This document shows, piece by piece, positions 1-6,554 of a stretch of DNA of 16,942 bases. Source of the DNA: Alkalibacter sp964582705 (lineage in GTDB: Bacteria > Bacillota > Clostridia > Eubacteriales > Alkalibacteraceae); contig CAZOTE010000043.1 of the NCBI GenBank assembly GCA_964582705.1, positions 1 through 16,942 on the forward strand, written 5' to 3'. How positions within the stretch are numbered: the stretch's first letter is position 1; every line of letters starts with the position of its first letter. A program made the translations under genes and the position numbers. The notes below the pieces were generated by a model. It ran no database searches, was not told where the DNA came from, and saw nothing but the letters and a program-made list of their open reading frames with translations.

Positions 1-7
1 TTTTAAT

Positions 8-388
8 TTATTTTCTTATAATCTCTATCCTATATCCGTCTGGATCTGTTATGAAATAAAATTTTGCAGGCGATCCTGGAAGCCCGCTGAGTTTTGTCAC
101 TTTATACCCTTTTTCTTCATGAGTTTTATGTGACCCCTCTAAATCCTCCACTACCATTGCAATGTGGCTGTATCCGTCTCCTATAGTATAAGGCTCTTCT
201 CTGTCGTAGTTATAAGTCAGCTCGATTTCATGGTTGTTATCTTCATCCGTCAGGTATACAAGAGTGAATCCATGCTCTGGGAAATCCTTCTTTTTTACTA
301 TCTTCAATCCTAACGCATTTTCATAAAATTCAACGGAAGCCTCCAGGTTCTTGACTCTTATGCAAGTATGTACGAATTCATATTTCAT
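8..388 (-). CDS. gloA: Glyoxalase I (lactoylglutathione lyase)-like protein
   Basis: A 126-residue single-domain protein of the vicinal-oxygen-chelate (glyoxalase) fold. Known enzymes of this family isomerise the hemithioacetal of methylglyoxal and a thiol to a lactoyl-thioester in the cytoplasm. The four metal ligands of GloA can be placed at H7 (in VHTCIRV), E56 (in EIELTYN), H75 (in SHIAMVV) and E122 (in RIEII), almost the E. coli spacing (5/56/74/122), and the length fits the family. The start is an ATG preceded by AAAGGTGAT. It stands alone on the minus strand with its own promoter and diverges from the PspC gene. The thiol is unknown, since many clostridia lack glutathione, so the true substrate could be another thiol adduct or the protein could be a related VOC enzyme. 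Confidence 0.88.
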   Translation of the reverse strand: MKYEFVHTCIRVKNLEASVEFYENALGLKIVKKKDFPEHGFTLVYLTDEDNNHEIELTYNYDREEPYTIGDGYSHIAMVVEDLEGSHKTHEEKGYKVTKLSGLPGSPAKFYFITDPDGYRIEIIRK

Positions 389-418
389 TCAAATCACCTT
401 TTTCTATATTTTTAGTTC

Positions 419-447
419 ATTTTAACACATTAAAATAACTGTGTAAA
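419..447 (-). promoter_or_regulatory. Promoter of the glyoxalase gene
   Basis: Read on the minus strand there is TTTACA (442-447), a 17-nt spacer and TAAAAT (419-424), with TGT directly before the -10 box. This fits a sigma-A type promoter with an extended -10. Transcription would start about 25 nt upstream of the ATG. Position and spacing are read from the sequence; activity is inferred. Confidence 0.6.
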
Positions 448-570
448 ACTTTCATACATATCAATGACATCTGGTATGTGCCAATCCAATATTAATTTCC
501 AGATAATTTGTATTTAATGAATCTCTAATCTTAATGGTTTATATTGAAATCATGGAATGGAGGGAGTTCA

Positions 571-969
571 ATGAATTCAAGATTATTTAAATCAAGAAAA
601 GACAAAATGATACTAGGTGTTTGCGGAGGAGTAGCTAAATATCTGCAGATAGATGCTTCCATAATCAGGATCCTATGGGCGATAGCCGCTCTGTTCTACG
701 GAAGCGGAGTACTGCTATACCTCATAGCCGCTTTTATACTTCCATATGAGGACGAAATCGACGGAATTATTGATGAATCCAAAAATGGCGAATCTGTTGA
801 AAATGACGAAAATCAAAAGAAGGTTATTGGAACAATCTTGATAGCAGCCGGGTTGTTGCTTCTATTTAGAAATTTCAGATTTTTCTTTGACATGGATATT
901 ATCTGGTCAGGCCTTTTGATATTACTGGGCTTTGCATTGATCTTTAAAGAAAGGGGCAAAAACAAGTGA
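571..969 (+). CDS. PspC-domain membrane protein
   Basis: A 132-residue protein with an N-terminal PspC domain at about residues 3-60 (RLFKSRKDKMILGVCGGVAKYL, split here as RLFKSRKD then KMILGVCGGVAKYL, then a membrane segment near 31-57 ending in ILP). An acidic linker (about 60-80) leads to two more hydrophobic stretches near 84-100 and 106-124, like the LiaI/LiaF membrane region. PspC proteins take part in envelope stress responses. I chose the ATG at 571 because GGAGGGAG lies 5 nt upstream; the reading frame could be extended to a TTG at 544, but that has no ribosome binding site. The stop overlaps the GTG of the next gene (GTGA), so the two are almost certainly translated together. Function is inferred from domain and partner only. 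Confidence 0.85.
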   Translation: MNSRLFKSRKDKMILGVCGGVAKYLQIDASIIRILWAIAALFYGSGVLLYLIAAFILPYEDEIDGIIDESKNGESVENDENQKKVIGTILIAAGLLLLFRNFRFFFDMDIIWSGLLILLGFALIFKERGKNK

Positions 970-1883
970 AGAACAAAAACATCTTTTTAGGAATTATACT
1001 TATTATAGTAGGAGGCCTATGGTTTTTGAACAACATGAACCTTTTCGATTTCTCGGTAAGATACCTATTCAACGCATTTTGGAAGCTCTGGCCTTTAATT
1101 ATTGTAGTAGCCGGTGCTGGATTGATACTGAACAATAAAACTGCAGACAGAGTCTTGTGGCTGGTTTTTTTCCTTGTGATAATAGGTTATGCGTTTTTTT
1201 TACAATACGGCAATCCCTTTTCCAATAACATTGACGGAAATATAACAGACAATAGAAACAACATACAAGACAATCGCTATTATCCCTTAAGCTCAGAGGA
1301 CCAAAAGGGCAACTTGAACTTGAATATAGGCGCAACTAGATTTATGGTAGCGGCCATTGAATCCGACAATCTGATCGAAGTAGATTCTAACATTGAAAAT
1401 CTGAGAATCGATGTAACCGATAGCGGAACGCATACCGCAGCCAACATAAGAAACAGCGGCGATTTGATGAACATAGGCGGGGTTTCAAATAACACTTTGG
1501 ATGTTTTTATAAACACTACAGTGCCTTGGGATTTAAAAGTCAACTGCGGAGCTGTTGATGGAAGCATGGACCTGTCGGAAATAGCCTCGGAAAATATTGA
1601 TGTAAGTATTGGCGCAGGAAAACTAGCTTTGACCTTAGGAAACAATGCTAGTAATCAGAATTTAAAGCTAAATGCCGGAGTTTCTGAAATTGAGATTCAT
1701 ATACCAGAAAGTTCCGCTGTGAAAATAAGCTTTAAAGGCGCTCTTAACTCCACAAACATAGACAGCCTGGGTTTGTCGAGACAAGACAACACCTATGTAT
1801 CTGATAACTTCGACTCAGCTGAGAATAAAATTGAAATGGACATTGAAATAGGTTTGGGAAAACTAGATTTTGAATATTATTAA
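966..1883 (+). CDS. LiaF-like membrane protein with outer beta domain
   Basis: A 305-residue protein starting at GTG 966, which overlaps the previous stop by 4 nt and has AAAGGGG upstream. The first ~80 residues hold three hydrophobic segments (about 5-20, 36-54, 60-78), as in the LiaI-LiaF-like membrane region. From about residue 115 to the end comes a soluble, repetitive beta-rich region with Gly/Asn/Asp turns (NLNLNIGATRF, DVSIGAGKLALTLG, LNAGVSEIEIHIP, EIGLGKLDFEYY), the pattern of LiaF C-terminal / toast-rack domains (DUF4097/DUF2154 type). LiaF in Bacillus restrains the LiaRS cell-envelope sensor; no two-component system lies beside this gene, so that role is only a possibility. Together with the PspC protein it probably forms an envelope-stress membrane module. 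Confidence 0.75.
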   Translation: MKNKNIFLGIILIIVGGLWFLNNMNLFDFSVRYLFNAFWKLWPLIIVVAGAGLILNNKTADRVLWLVFFLVIIGYAFFLQYGNPFSNNIDGNITDNRNNIQDNRYYPLSSEDQKGNLNLNIGATRFMVAAIESDNLIEVDSNIENLRIDVTDSGTHTAANIRNSGDLMNIGGVSNNTLDVFINTTVPWDLKVNCGAVDGSMDLSEIASENIDVSIGAGKLALTLGNNASNQNLKLNAGVSEIEIHIPESSAVKISFKGALNSTNIDSLGLSRQDNTYVSDNFDSAENKIEMDIEIGLGKLDFEYY

Positions 1884-1887
1884 AACT

Positions 1888-1917
1888 AAGGCGAGAATTA
1901 ACTCGCCTTTTAATTTT
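1888..1917 (+). terminator. Terminator between convergent genes
   Basis: A perfect 8-bp inverted repeat AAGGCGAG / CTCGCCTT (1888-1895 and 1902-1909) with a 6-nt loop, followed by TTTTAATTTT. It starts 5 nt after the stop of the LiaF-like gene. On the minus strand the same hairpin is followed by AGTTTTAATA, so it may also stop the convergent NAD-kinase-like transcript. Confidence 0.8.
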
Positions 1918-1924
1918 GTCTTCC

Positions 1925-2923
1925 TTACCTGTTTTTTTGAAAAAAACCCTTCTTCACTGCATGCTCCAATACTTTTTTAACGTCTATTCTTTTAGGCCCG
2001 TGTCTTCGAATCACAAATCCAAGTGTATCACCTTCCGAAAACACAACTGTTCTTTCACCATCAAGTGCCAAGGTTCCTTTATGGTCAGATTTATAAACAT
2101 ACATCTGATCAAGGTACATCTTTATTGGATTTCCCACGCTTATTGCAGTCATTTTCCCTGGGCTGAAAGGAACAAGCAAACTTTTATCTTCTCCTTTCAT
2201 AGACATCCTAAAACCGAAATCATCTTCAGGATAACAAATAGTATCTACTCCGATAGCTGATGAAAACCCTATCGCAGATGGATGGGATCTGGTGACAATA
2301 ACTTCCCTGATCTCATTTATATCCCACAAAGCCCTGCTTCCCACAAACCTGTTGTCTGTTATTGCAACATCCACCAAAGCTACATCCTCATGACTTCCAT
2401 TGACATATATGTCTATTGCCTTGTCTGTATTGACATATTCAGAATTTTCTCCAAAATGACAATACGCAGCAGCCGCCATCCCTGCAACGGTTCCCTCTAG
2501 GAACTCCGGATATACATTATTTGTCCCTGTGGAAACAGATATTATTGGAACCTGAGTATGCGTCTTGCCTAAAAGCCTGCTTGTGCCATCTCCTCCCAAA
2601 ACAATGATGCAATCAACCTTGAGAGACTCCATTTTTTCCGCAGCCCTTACCGTATCTTCCCAGTTATTCTTTAAGAAAATATCTAAAACCTCAACTTCGG
2701 CTTTCAGCTCTTCATTTAATTCAAGGGTATTTCTTATTGTAGAACCAATGTTGTAGGGATCTGGCATAATATAGATTTTTTCCACACCTAAGTCTTGAGC
2801 TCCCAGTATCATCCTTTCTACCATATTGGCTTTTTCATTGTTACCAATTGTTATTGCATAAGAAAACAGTCTCCGTATATCTTTCCCTGAATTGGGATTG
2901 GCAATAATACCAATTTTCTTCAA
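1925..2923 (-). CDS. ATP-NAD kinase family protein, AcoX-like
   Basis: A 332-residue protein of the NAD kinase/diacylglycerol kinase superfamily. The nucleotide-binding GGDGT motif is at 110-114 (IIVLGGDGTSR), the N-terminal NPNSGKDIRRL (9-19) and the later STGTNNVYPEF are typical of the COG3199/AcoX branch. Family members phosphorylate NAD or a related substrate using ATP or polyphosphate; AcoX occurs in some acetoin operons but no acetoin gene is present here. The start is TTG at 2923: AGGAGG lies 8 nt upstream and no ATG in frame is better placed. The gene stands alone between a shared terminator and a divergent promoter region. NADP synthesis is a reasonable guess; the exact substrate cannot be told from the sequence. 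Confidence 0.75.
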   Translation of the reverse strand: MKKIGIIANPNSGKDIRRLFSYAITIGNNEKANMVERMILGAQDLGVEKIYIMPDPYNIGSTIRNTLELNEELKAEVEVLDIFLKNNWEDTVRAAEKMESLKVDCIIVLGGDGTSRLLGKTHTQVPIISVSTGTNNVYPEFLEGTVAGMAAAAYCHFGENSEYVNTDKAIDIYVNGSHEDVALVDVAITDNRFVGSRALWDINEIREVIVTRSHPSAIGFSSAIGVDTICYPEDDFGFRMSMKGEDKSLLVPFSPGKMTAISVGNPIKMYLDQMYVYKSDHKGTLALDGERTVVFSEGDTLGFVIRRHGPKRIDVKKVLEHAVKKGFFQKNR

Positions 2924-2955
2924 ATCATCGACCTCCTGATGTATTATTGATTTTG

Positions 2956-2984
2956 CATATATATCTTGATACCCATTGGTTCAA
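2956..2984 (-). promoter_or_regulatory. Possible promoter of the NAD-kinase-like gene
   Basis: On the minus strand TTGAAC (2979-2984) is separated by 17 nt from TATATG (2956-2961). The -10 box is imperfect and the area is AT-rich, so this is tentative. The divergent hydrolase gene must have its promoter in the same 127-nt gap; TATAAT-like hexamers at 2994-2999 and 3012-3017 (plus strand) are candidates but lack a clear -35. Confidence 0.35.
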
Positions 2985-3050
2985 ATCTTTAATTATAATT
3001 CTTTTTAATGATATAATTGTATTATATCAAACAACCAAGGAGGATTATAT

Positions 3051-3977
3051 ATGTTTTCTACCTTCAATCTAACTAGTAAAGACAATTACAAATTATCCGG
3101 ATATAAATGGTCTACCGAGAATAAAATTAAAGGATCTGTTGTTATAATACACGGAATGGCAGAACATGCTCTGCGATATGAGGACTTTGCATTTTTTTTA
3201 AATTCAATGGGATATCAGGTATACTCTATGGACCTTCGAGGTCATGGTGAAGATGCCCGTCTCGCAACCCCTGGATGGTTCGGCAATGAAAACGGATGGT
3301 TTCTATGCATCGATGATATCAAAGCTTTAATCGACTACGTAAAAAAACAGGAAGAGGCAGATAAAATATGCCTTTTGGGGCACAGCATGGGTTCATTGCT
3401 TGTAAGAAGCTATCTTATCAAATACTTAGATTCGAGAATTGATAAAGCCGTGCTCTCAGGAACGACAGCAGGACTTCCCCGCTATAAATTACACCTGGCA
3501 AGGCTGCTGTCTAATATAGCCTGTAAAACTGCGGAACCTAAAAAGCCATCTCAGCTGATGGACAAACTTATATTTGGAAGCTACGCCAAATCAGTGCCCG
3601 GCTATAAAACCAAATTTGATTGGCTTACCTGCGACGCTGAAAAAGTTGATAAGTATATCCGCGATCCACTCTGTGGATTCGTATGCAGCGCACAATTTTA
3701 TAATGATCTTATCAATGGAACTCTCTATTGCAATAAGGACACAAACTTAAAGAAAATTAATGCCTCAACAAGACTGCTAATAATATCAGGATCTGAAGAT
3801 CCCGTAGGCAGATTCGGAAAAGATATTGATATTTTATGCAAAAAAATAAACCCTGTCGTAAAACAGGGCAGTGTAGACACTATTGTTTATGGCAATATGC
3901 GCCATGAAATAATAAATGAAATCGATCATGTTTCAGTATACAAGGATATACTGCAATTTATTGATGCTAACTATTGA
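3051..3977 (+). CDS. Alpha/beta hydrolase, monoacylglycerol lipase-like
   Basis: A 308-residue serine hydrolase of the Hydrolase_4 (serine aminopeptidase S33/monoglyceride lipase) type. The oxyanion region is VIIHGMAEHALRY, followed by MDLRGHGE; the nucleophile elbow GHSMGS gives Ser112; the acid is probably D250 in SGSEDPVG and the base H285 in NMRHEIINE. No signal peptide is visible, so it should be cytoplasmic. Known relatives cleave monoacylglycerols, lysophospholipids or other esters. The ATG start has AAGGAGG 8 nt upstream. It converges on the degV/fakB-like gene with an 11-nt overlap of coding ends and no terminator between them. A lipid ester substrate would fit that neighbour, which binds fatty acids, but this is inference. 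Confidence 0.82.
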   Translation: MFSTFNLTSKDNYKLSGYKWSTENKIKGSVVIIHGMAEHALRYEDFAFFLNSMGYQVYSMDLRGHGEDARLATPGWFGNENGWFLCIDDIKALIDYVKKQEEADKICLLGHSMGSLLVRSYLIKYLDSRIDKAVLSGTTAGLPRYKLHLARLLSNIACKTAEPKKPSQLMDKLIFGSYAKSVPGYKTKFDWLTCDAEKVDKYIRDPLCGFVCSAQFYNDLINGTLYCNKDTNLKKINASTRLLIISGSEDPVGRFGKDIDILCKKINPVVKQGSVDTIVYGNMRHEIINEIDHVSVYKDILQFIDANY

Positions 3978-4818
3978 TAAAGCAGATGCCTATCGCTCCT
4001 GGTCCCGAGTGTGTTCCAACTATGGCTCCAACCTGCGATTCTATTATCTCCTTAGGTTTTAAGGTTCCCTCTAACAGCTCTTTAAGCTCAATAAGATATC
4101 CTTCTTCTGAAGCATGCACGAGATAAACTGTTTTGTCTGTCAGGTCGTAGTTATTGCTTTCCAACCAGTCCTTGATCCACTTAAGGGCTTTTTTTCTACC
4201 TCTTACTTTGTCTTTAGGGACCAACTTACCATCCTTGAGCTCCAAAATTGGTTTTAGCTGTAGCATGCCTCCAATAAATGCCGCTCCCGCTGTAAGCCTG
4301 CCTCCCCGTTTCAAATATTCAAGCGTATCGATAACAATGGCAGATTCCACTTTTCCCTTTATGACCTCTATATGCTCTACAACATCAGCTGCCGGCATGC
4401 CTTCAGCTGCTTTTAGTGCTGCTTCATAAACGAGAAGCGACAGTCCCAAGCTAACTGATCTGGAGTCAATTAAGTGAATCCTCTTTCCCTTGTCCTCCAA
4501 AGATTCTTTGGCGATGACTGCTGAGTTGAAAGTGCCGCTTAATTCAGAAGATAAAAACATCCCGATGATATCATCACCTTGATCTAATATTTCATTGAAG
4601 ACCTCCTCAAATTCTGCTGGATTAACCTGAGATGTAAACGGATTTTGAGTAGTGCTCTTTAGTTTTTCAAAGAACTCATCCGATGTAATTTCATACCTGT
4701 CCTTGTAGCTTTCCTCTTCACCAAAATTCACCGTCAATGGTACGACTTTGATGCCAAACTTCTTTTCAATATCCACATTAAGATCACTAGCACTGTCTGT
4801 TACTATTCTAATACCCAT
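3967..4818 (-). CDS. DegV family fatty-acid-binding protein (FakB-like)
   Basis: A 283-residue DegV-fold protein. The signature parts are all present: IVTDSASDL near the N-terminus, FTSQVNP at 61-67, LSSELSGTFNSA at 89-100 (S94 is the expected fatty-acid carboxylate contact) and the C-terminal GTHSGPGA with H270. DegV/FakB proteins bind one fatty acid and hand it to the kinase FakA, which makes acyl-phosphate from exogenous fatty acids; no fakA is seen in this window. The ATG has AAGGGTGG upstream. It lies 14 nt downstream of the fabT-like gene and no terminator separates them, so it is probably under FabT control, which fits a role in fatty-acid uptake. Chain-length preference cannot be read from the sequence. 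Confidence 0.87.
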   Translation of the reverse strand: MGIRIVTDSASDLNVDIEKKFGIKVVPLTVNFGEEESYKDRYEITSDEFFEKLKSTTQNPFTSQVNPAEFEEVFNEILDQGDDIIGMFLSSELSGTFNSAVIAKESLEDKGKRIHLIDSRSVSLGLSLLVYEAALKAAEGMPAADVVEHIEVIKGKVESAIVIDTLEYLKRGGRLTAGAAFIGGMLQLKPILELKDGKLVPKDKVRGRKKALKWIKDWLESNNYDLTDKTVYLVHASEEGYLIELKELLEGTLKPKEIIESQVGAIVGTHSGPGAIGICFINS

Positions 4819-4832
4819 TTTGAACCACCCTT

Positions 4833-5279
4833 CTAATTGTTATAATTTGTCATGAAATAATCTATTAGATTATTTAAACCTTTCATTAAAGCCCTCTCTT
4901 CAGATTCACTTAAGTTCTCGACAATCTCATTTATCATGTTGTCGTGAAACTCTTGATGCAAACTAAATATTTTCCTGCCTTCATCTGTAAGTGACAAAAA
5001 GACAACTCTTCTGTCCTTGGTGCTTCGCTTTCTTTTGACATACTCTTTTTTCTCCAAGTTGTTTATTGCCTTTGTCAAAGTACCCAAAGTGACGTTGAGC
5101 TCTCCTGCCACCCAACCCATAGTTTGATCTTCTTTTTTTCCAATTGCATCTATGACGTGAATCTCGTTTATAGACAAATCTTTGCATCCCACTTCTCGTA
5201 AAAATTTTTCTTCTGATTTTAATACCAGATTGAATAAAAGAACTAAGGCATTGTTTAATATCGATTTGACTTCATCCAT
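4833..5279 (-). CDS. fabT: MarR-family regulator, FabT type
   Basis: A 148-residue MarR-fold repressor. The N-terminal helices are followed by a winged helix-turn-helix (about 32-100) containing LSINEIHVIDAIGK, VTLGTLTKAINNLEKK and the wing STKDRRVVFLSLTDEGR. By memory these segments closely resemble streptococcal FabT, which uses long-chain acyl-ACP as corepressor to shut down fatty-acid synthesis genes. The strongest support is outside the protein: its own promoter carries an exact FabT operator (5295-5311). The ATG has GGAGG 7-8 nt upstream. It leads a two-gene unit with the DegV/FakB-like gene. Unlike streptococci, no fab gene cluster is adjacent. Identification as FabT is an inference from sequence likeness plus operator; a different MarR with a similar site is the alternative. 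Confidence 0.78.
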   Translation of the reverse strand: MDEVKSILNNALVLLFNLVLKSEEKFLREVGCKDLSINEIHVIDAIGKKEDQTMGWVAGELNVTLGTLTKAINNLEKKEYVKRKRSTKDRRVVFLSLTDEGRKIFSLHQEFHDNMINEIVENLSESEERALMKGLNNLIDYFMTNYNN

Positions 5280-5294
5280 TTGATTCCTCCAAAT

Positions 5295-5311
5295 ACTTTG
5301 ATTATCAAATT
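5295..5311. promoter_or_regulatory. FabT-type operator
   Basis: The sequence ACTTTGATTATCAAATT matches the published 17-bp FabT consensus A-N-TTTGATTATCAAA-TT at every fixed position. Its core TTTGAT-T-ATCAAA is a perfect dyad. It begins 2 nt after the -10 box of the fabT-like promoter and covers the expected transcription start, so binding would block the gene's own transcription. Confidence 0.78.
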
Positions 5312-5313
5312 AT

Positions 5314-5342
5314 ATTCTATACAATATTGATTTTTTTTTCAA
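5314..5342 (-). promoter_or_regulatory. Promoter of the fabT-degV unit
   Basis: On the minus strand TTGAAA (5337-5342), 17-nt spacer, TAGAAT (5314-5319). The expected start point falls inside the FabT-type operator just downstream. Confidence 0.6.
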
Positions 5343-5388
5343 CATATAAAATAATTCAACCCCCATATTGGGCAAAATTTCAAATTTC

Positions 5389-5418
5389 TTGACATTATAC
5401 ACCAATAATTGATACAAT
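5389..5418 (+). promoter_or_regulatory. Promoter of the csoR-type gene
   Basis: A perfect TTGACA -35 box (5389-5394), 18-nt spacer and TACAAT -10 box (5413-5418). Transcription should start near 5424, at the edge of the C/G-rich operator-like site. Confidence 0.75.
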
Positions 5419-5422
5419 GTTC

Positions 5423-5446
5423 TTACCCCCCCCGCAGAGGGGATAC
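5423..5446. promoter_or_regulatory. CsoR-type operator candidate
   Basis: Directly after the -10 box lies TTACC followed by a run of C (eight in all, 5426-5433) and then GGGGATAC (5439-5446). The half sites TTACCCC and GGGGATA form an imperfect dyad with a C/G-rich centre, the layout of CsoR-family operators (TACCCC...GGGGTA type). In an otherwise AT-rich leader this stands out. Autoregulation of the gene at 5471 is the natural reading. Confidence 0.6.
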
Positions 5447-5470
5447 GGATTGTAGCTTAAGGAGGTCAAT

Positions 5471-5734
5471 ATGTCTCACGATAAAATATACCAAATCAAT
5501 TTATTAAAAACCGCAAAAGGTCAAATAGACGGAATCATAAAAATGCTTGAAGATGGCAGGTACTGCATCGACATATCAAACCAGATTATAGCCGTACAGG
5601 GCTTGCTTAAAAAAACCAACCTGGATGTGCTTGACAACCACATTCAGCACTGCGTCAAAGAAGCAATCAAAGAAGGTAATGAAGATGCAAAGATCAAAGA
5701 ATTGACTCAGATTCTAGATAGACTTATAAAATAA
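5471..5734 (+). CDS. csoR: CsoR-family metal-sensing repressor, probably Cu(I)
   Basis: An 87-residue all-helical DUF156 protein. The family-wide pattern is clear: AKGQIDGIIKMLEDGRYCIDI, split as AKGQIDG and MLEDGRYCIDI, then NHIQHCVKEAI. The metal site residues fall at C32, H57 and C61, the Cys-His-Cys set of Cu(I)-sensing CsoR; H3 is an additional possible ligand, as in Ni/Co-sensing RcnR. Persulfide-sensing CstR lacks the histidine and formaldehyde-sensing FrmR lacks the second cysteine, so copper is favoured. ATG with AAGGAGG 5-8 nt upstream. No copper ATPase or chaperone follows: a hairpin comes 1 nt after the stop, so target genes must lie elsewhere in the genome. Confidence 0.83.
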   Translation: MSHDKIYQINLLKTAKGQIDGIIKMLEDGRYCIDISNQIIAVQGLLKKTNLDVLDNHIQHCVKEAIKEGNEDAKIKELTQILDRLIK

Positions 5735-5777
5735 AAAGTACACCTCAAAAATATTTTATAACTTTTGGGGTGCACTT
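5731..5777 (-). terminator. Terminator of the GntR-corrinoid unit, possibly bidirectional
   Basis: Two 15-nt arms (5736-5750 and 5763-5777) pair almost completely, with one mismatch and one G-U pair on each strand and a 12-nt loop. On the minus strand the stem ends in CTT and runs into TTTATTTTA, a good U-tract, so it best serves the gntR side. On the plus strand the following bases (GACAATTT) make a weaker stop for the csoR-type gene. Confidence 0.65.
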
Positions 5778-5817
5778 GACAATTTAGGGTGATCTCACGT
5801 TGCAGCATAACATATGT

Positions 5818-6543
5818 CTAATATATTATATTCGACTTGTCTACAAATGAAGAAACTGCCTGCAATTGAAAAAAATCTCCCTTGAAATATGTAATTCCCC
5901 AACCAATGGGTTTGTTGCCCTCGTCCAGAAGCTTCTGCTCTATGACCATTACCGGTTCGGTATCTTCGATGCCTAAAATCCCTTTTAATTTTCCATCAGG
6001 CTTTTGAACTTTTATTTTAAGTTCTTTATTTATTGCAAACAACGATTTTTTTTTAGATACTATCTCCGGAAATGTTGAGTAGTGTATCTCTTTTTCCACG
6101 ATTGGCATCCCTCTATAGTATGGAATATATTTGATATCATATGCCACCGGATTTCCTTCGTTTATAAAGACTCTTCTTATAAGCACAACTCTCTTATTTT
6201 CCGGAATCTGAAGATTGAAGATTATCTCAATGGTCGGCTTCACGATATTTACATCCAATAACTGAGTATCCTCAATGCTCCCCTCTATGGAATTCATCTC
6301 ATTGAAGTAGAGGATATATTTGTCTTGGTTTGGTTCATTGACAAAATTTCCTTTACCGGGAACAGAGTATATATAACCTTCACTTGCTAATACAGTTAGA
6401 CTTTTTCTCACGGTCATCCTACTTACATCGTATTCTTCACAAAGAGCGTTTTCGGATTTTATCATATCTCCTGGCTTTATCTCCCCTGAATTTATCTTGG
6501 CTTTAATATTTTCTACGATTGTTAAGTAAATCGGTGATCCCAT
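5818..6543 (-). CDS. GntR-family regulator with UTRA ligand domain (HutC type)
   Basis: A 241-residue regulator. The N-terminal winged helix-turn-helix (about 5-72) shows IYLTIVENIKAKINSGEIKPGD, split as IYLTIVENIKAK and INSGEIKPGD, then SENALCEEYDVSRMTVRKSL and GKGNFV. The remaining ~160 residues form a UTRA domain (VVLIRRVFINEGNPVAYDIKY and MVIEQKLLDEGNKPIGWGI-like strands), which in this subfamily binds a small effector. ATG with GAGGAG 8 nt upstream. It is 11 nt downstream of the corrinoid protein gene and so is co-transcribed with it; control of that operon by the corrinoid pathway's substrate is the likely role. The ligand cannot be named from the sequence. Confidence 0.85.
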   Translation of the reverse strand: MGSPIYLTIVENIKAKINSGEIKPGDMIKSENALCEEYDVSRMTVRKSLTVLASEGYIYSVPGKGNFVNEPNQDKYILYFNEMNSIEGSIEDTQLLDVNIVKPTIEIIFNLQIPENKRVVLIRRVFINEGNPVAYDIKYIPYYRGMPIVEKEIHYSTFPEIVSKKKSLFAINKELKIKVQKPDGKLKGILGIEDTEPVMVIEQKLLDEGNKPIGWGITYFKGDFFQLQAVSSFVDKSNIIY

Positions 6544-6554
6544 TATTTATCTCC

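Noticed and set aside
544..570. N-terminal extension of the PspC gene to a TTG at 544
   Set aside because: No ribosome binding site before it, and the extension itself encodes the GGAGGGAG that serves the ATG at 571.
1916..2260. Plus-strand open frame opposite the NAD-kinase-like gene
   Set aside because: No family likeness and no ribosome binding site; it is the complement of a clearly coding region with GGDGT and other motifs.
5773..5790. TTGACA box in the right arm of the hairpin near 5776
   Set aside because: No -10 box at proper distance and no plus-strand gene downstream; it is a by-product of the hairpin.
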